In this document: positions 62,483-64,000 of the stretch, in pieces | Layout of the letters: each line of letters starts with the position of its first letter | How positions within the stretch are numbered: the stretch's first letter is position 1 | From: Liolophura sinensis | Lineage: Eukaryota > Mollusca > Polyplacophora > Chitonida > Chitonidae | Assembly: GCF_032854445.1 (NCBI RefSeq) | Contig: NC_088304.1 | Coordinates: 5,084,001-5,148,000 of the forward strand | Reading direction: 5' to 3' | Length of the DNA stretch: 64,000 nt | The notes under the pieces: generated by a model | Seen by the model: only the letters and a program-made list of their open reading frames with translations | Databases searched by the model: none | Told to the model about the DNA's origin: nothing | Translations under genes and position numbers: made by a program

Positions 62483-62954
62483 GTATGAATATATATATAT
62501 ATTAATTTCATGTTATTTAATCTGTGAAAATTAAGGCCGTATACATGAATAATAAAATTTTGTATTTTTTTTTTTTTGTTTCTAGATGTTGGTCATAATG
62601 GCTTATTAATAAGCCAATCATACAACATCATGTTTAATAGGCGCAGAGATAAAGAGCTGTCATTGTCATTGTGGCATTGAAATTGAGAGTCCAGGGTGAC
62701 CTTTACGTTGTACATGTAGTTTAGGTTGTGATTCTTCCTGATACAGAATCTAGGTAGTTGATACTGTCATGACCGTTATACATGACTGCCTGAGGTACAG
62801 GATCTAAGTTAACTCTGCCACAGCATGCAGATTTCAGAGCTTACAAGCCGGCTGAGCTTATTGTGCATGTACAGAGACAGAGATCAGCTGATCACCAGAC
62901 CGACCGGCTCGCCAGGCTAAAGGCTGGGCTCAGTCAGGAGATCAATGATAGCAT
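47706..62954 (+). CDS. Unidentified gene, first two exons (continues past the window)
   Basis: Exon 1 47706-47820 begins MSGKVRQKTSANTADSAIQT and ends ECHTLYADPDN at a strong donor (G/GTAAGT, phase 1). Exon 2 62888-62954 reads DHQTDRLARLKAGLSQEIND and ends at AT/GTGAGT, phase 2; its acceptor GATCAG and its phase fit exon 1 exactly. Together they give about 60 residues, hydrophilic and mostly helical, without signal peptide. I do not recognise the family. The intron between them is 15,067 bp and packed with repeats. The ATG at 47706 is the first in its frame. Support comes from the clean splice sites, phase match and protein-like composition; the long intron means a skipped exon cannot be excluded. 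Confidence 0.62.
48868..48960. repeat. Short tandem repeat, three units of about 30 bp
   Basis: AGATCTTGGACCGCTTAATC occurs twice and a variant CAGGTCATGGACCGCTGAAT once. Confidence 0.7.
49300..49690. repeat. GC-rich 37-bp minisatellite
   Basis: About ten units of GGGTGGCCCCACAGGTGTCC then CGCGTGGCGCCCTGAG. Much richer in G, C and CpG than the DNA around it. Each unit carries CACAGGTGTCC, which looks like an acceptor and donor back to back. The minus-strand frame 49185-49721 is a repeat artefact. Confidence 0.9.
51160..52460. repeat. 50-bp minisatellite, interrupted by a SINE
   Basis: About 20 units of GTAAGTGGACATGAGCTGAA then GAACAGTTAGTGCTGCTAAT plus GTCGGAGGT or GTCGGTCTCTTGG. Two unit types alternate in places. 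Each unit starts with a donor-like GTGTAAGT on the sense strand of the host intron. Confidence 0.92.
51265..51534 (+). mobile_element. Full-length SINE inserted in a minisatellite unit
   Basis: From GGGGGGCCTCCGTGGCTCG to (AAAT)n. Flanked by a 12-bp direct repeat AATGTCAGAGGT at 51253-51264 and 51535-51546, which is part of the minisatellite unit. The tail CTTGAGTACGGCATAAAACA is intact. Confidence 0.93.
53930..54030. repeat. 23-bp tandem repeat
   Basis: About four units of TAAATCACTATTATCATGAT. Confidence 0.8.
54378..54422. repeat. (TA)n microsatellite
   Basis: Uninterrupted alternating T and A. Confidence 0.95.
54812..55804. mobile_element. hAT-like non-autonomous element with CAGGG ends
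   Basis: Left end CAGGGTGCGCACAGACCTTG and right end ACCTGTGCGAACCCTG are inverted repeats. Both subterminal regions repeat CTCCTTAAAAG / AACTCCTTAAATTTCATTTT motifs. Size 993 bp with no transposase. CAGGG ends suggest the hAT superfamily; the 8-bp flanks do not match well, so the insertion is old or the call is wrong. It contains a second element at 55007-55539. Confidence 0.6.
55007..55539. mobile_element. Second CAGGG-ended element nested inside 54812-55804
   Basis: Left end CAGGGCTTCCGCTCGTACT and right end GACTTAGAGGAAGCCCTG are inverted. Size 533 bp, no coding frame. Flanks CCCATAAT and CATGATGA are only partly similar. Confidence 0.55.
56440..56522. repeat. (TA)n followed by (ACAC/ATAC)n microsatellite
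   Basis: About 50 bp of TA then TACACACATACACACATACA. Confidence 0.95.
56809..56845. repeat. Poly-T tract
   Basis: Run of about 37 T, with no SINE body beside it. Confidence 0.9.
57000..58860. other. Intron DNA without recognised content
   Basis: Part of the long first intron of the right-hand gene. Only a short A run at 57459-57472 and ordinary AT-rich sequence were seen; no exon, SINE or array. Confidence 0.45.
58870..59068 (+). mobile_element. MITE, diverged copy of the 39603 family
   Basis: GCTACATTGGTTGGGTTGAC, TGCTTGAACAAACACCTTGC and AACATGCGAAAAGAATTAC match; the left end is strongly altered. Confidence 0.55.
59486..59640 (-). mobile_element. MITE, inverted and truncated copy of the 39603 family
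   Basis: AATTATTCGAACTTTTCTCG, GTTTGCAGGATGTTGATTCA and CAGCCAATGTAGTTTTTGTC. It faces the copy at 58870, about 400 bp away. Confidence 0.5.
60009..60866. repeat. CTGG/CTGT-based tetranucleotide array
   Basis: Runs of GGCTGGCTGGCTG and GTCTGTCTG with regular ATTG interruptions; between 60160 and 60300 a 16-bp unit TCTGATTGTCTGTTGG is clear. From 60530 CpG-containing variants (GTCCGTCCG, GGCCGGCCG) appear. Open frames up to 200 codons here (60376-60978 plus) have W/L/G-rich repeat products and are not genes. Confidence 0.92.
62431..62504. repeat. (TA)n microsatellite, interrupted
   Basis: Alternating TA with two short interruptions (TAATAT and AATGTATGAA). Confidence 0.95.
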
Positions 62955-64000
62955 GTGAGTTGGAACAATACAGATTGAGACCTGAACAACATGCCCCTTT
63001 TTTTTTACATTATGAAATGCATGGTCTTGCACTGGTTAGTGTTAGATGACATGTAGTTGTGTAGACTCCATGTATCCTTGCACACCTTGCACTGTCTGTA
63101 GTCCTGTCTTTATCCTCACCACACTTGCATACATATATATAAATCTGCCTGACAAACCTACACCCTGATAGTGACTCAGGCCTCCTAGCCATCTGATTGG
63201 CTGACAGCCTCTAACCCAGCCCTCCGATAGGCTAGTCTAAAAATAGCCTATGATCCTGGTGACCAGTGGGGAGAGCACATGGTGAAGGGAAGCCGGTTGT
63301 GTAGGGAGTGAGACCACATTGATTTGAGGAGACTAGAGCTGTGTTCCTGTACCACCCAGGCTTAGTTAGCCGCTACCTATATAGTCACAGCTGACTACAT
63401 CCCCAGGGTATTCTCCAACAACACCCGCCATGGTAATTTCTGATTAATACCCTTTTACGTCTGTCTTTATATTTTCCTGGCCTATTTCATTTCCAGCCAT
63501 TTTTGAGTGCCATGTTGGAGCTGTATAATGCTTCGCTTATTTAAGGTTCCCCCCAAGGTAATTTATGTGTACCTTTACACCCATATCTTCATCTTATGAT
63601 AAGAATGCTTGTCACAATTGTCTGTTCTATCTCTTGGATGTTGGTTGTGTGTCTACAGATATATATGTATGGATGTTATGGACCTGAGCAAGCATCTTTC
63701 TCTGTTTGTAGCTGCAAATTGTGAAATGACATGATGTAATAGTGGGATTGCATACACTTATGTAGACTTACTGTTAAATGTTTTTTTTTTATTTAGATAA
63801 TGTAGTGTATACAAATGTTTAAGAATTTGACATGAACCTTCTCCATCAAGCCTACATTTTTTTTTTTGGCTCCTTCTGTACAGTAACTCCTCATTTCATC
63901 TTGGCATTACCCACTGCCCATATTTATTTTTTCTTTTAATTAAATTGGTCATTTTCAGATATTTGTATTCTTTCCTTTCCTGTTCATAACTCTTTATTAA
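62955..64000. other. Intron after exon 2 of the right-hand gene
   Basis: No further exon could be supported up to the window edge. A sequence ending CGCCATG/GTAATT at 63434 could be an alternative first exon with its own ATG, but nothing confirms it. T runs occur at 62998-63006 and 63781-63790. Confidence 0.35.

Overview
The window is a piece of an AT-rich animal genome with spliced genes, long introns, many tandem arrays and many copies of a tRNA-headed SINE. The SINE has an A-box TGGCTCAGTTGG, a B-box-like TGAGTTCAAGTCC and a tail reading TTGAGTACGGCGTAAAACAC then (AAAT)n. I associate this SINE type with molluscs and other lophotrochozoans, so a marine mollusc is my best guess; that is inference, not proof.

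Layout, left to right. (1) 1-4453, plus strand: last five exons of an unidentified coiled-coil protein, with reading-frame oddities in the final exons. (2) 7403-11482, minus: a complete five-exon short-chain dehydrogenase/reductase (SDR-A, C-factor/sniffer type). (3) 11483-15730: intergenic DNA with a dead hAT-type transposase fragment and a long imperfect palindrome. (4) 15797-22516, minus: a second five-exon SDR (SDR-B) with the same last three exon lengths (188, 150 and 225 nt), so the two are tandem paralogs. (5) 22726-36960, plus: a complete 13-exon 4-hydroxyphenylpyruvate dioxygenase gene (HPD, tyrosine breakdown, 382 aa), head-to-head with SDR-B across 209 bp. (6) 36961-45400: HPD 3' region and gene-poor DNA with small DNA transposons. 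(7) 45471-47129, minus: a two-exon gene for a CCCH zinc-finger protein. (8) 47706 to beyond the right edge, plus: the start of an unidentified gene with a 15-kb first intron full of minisatellites, SINEs and nested DNA elements.

The most striking structure is in SDR-B intron 3. About 2 kb of tandem repeats (18180-20116, with an inverted block at 17856-18171) are copies of the 3' end of exon 3 together with its 5' splice site. Each unit still reads INSVAPLCISQ followed by GTAAT or GTAAGT, so the true donor is followed by dozens of near-identical decoy donors, and use of any of them would add an in-frame stop. SDR-B has also lost the catalytic tyrosine of the YxxxK motif (Ser instead). Tandem arrays beginning at or just after a 5' splice site recur in SDR-B intron 4, HPD intron 6 and HPD intron 12.

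No retrovirus, LTR element, Polinton, CRISPR array or toxin gene was recognised. Exon borders were read by eye from GT/AG sites, phase and protein similarity; nothing was computed or searched.
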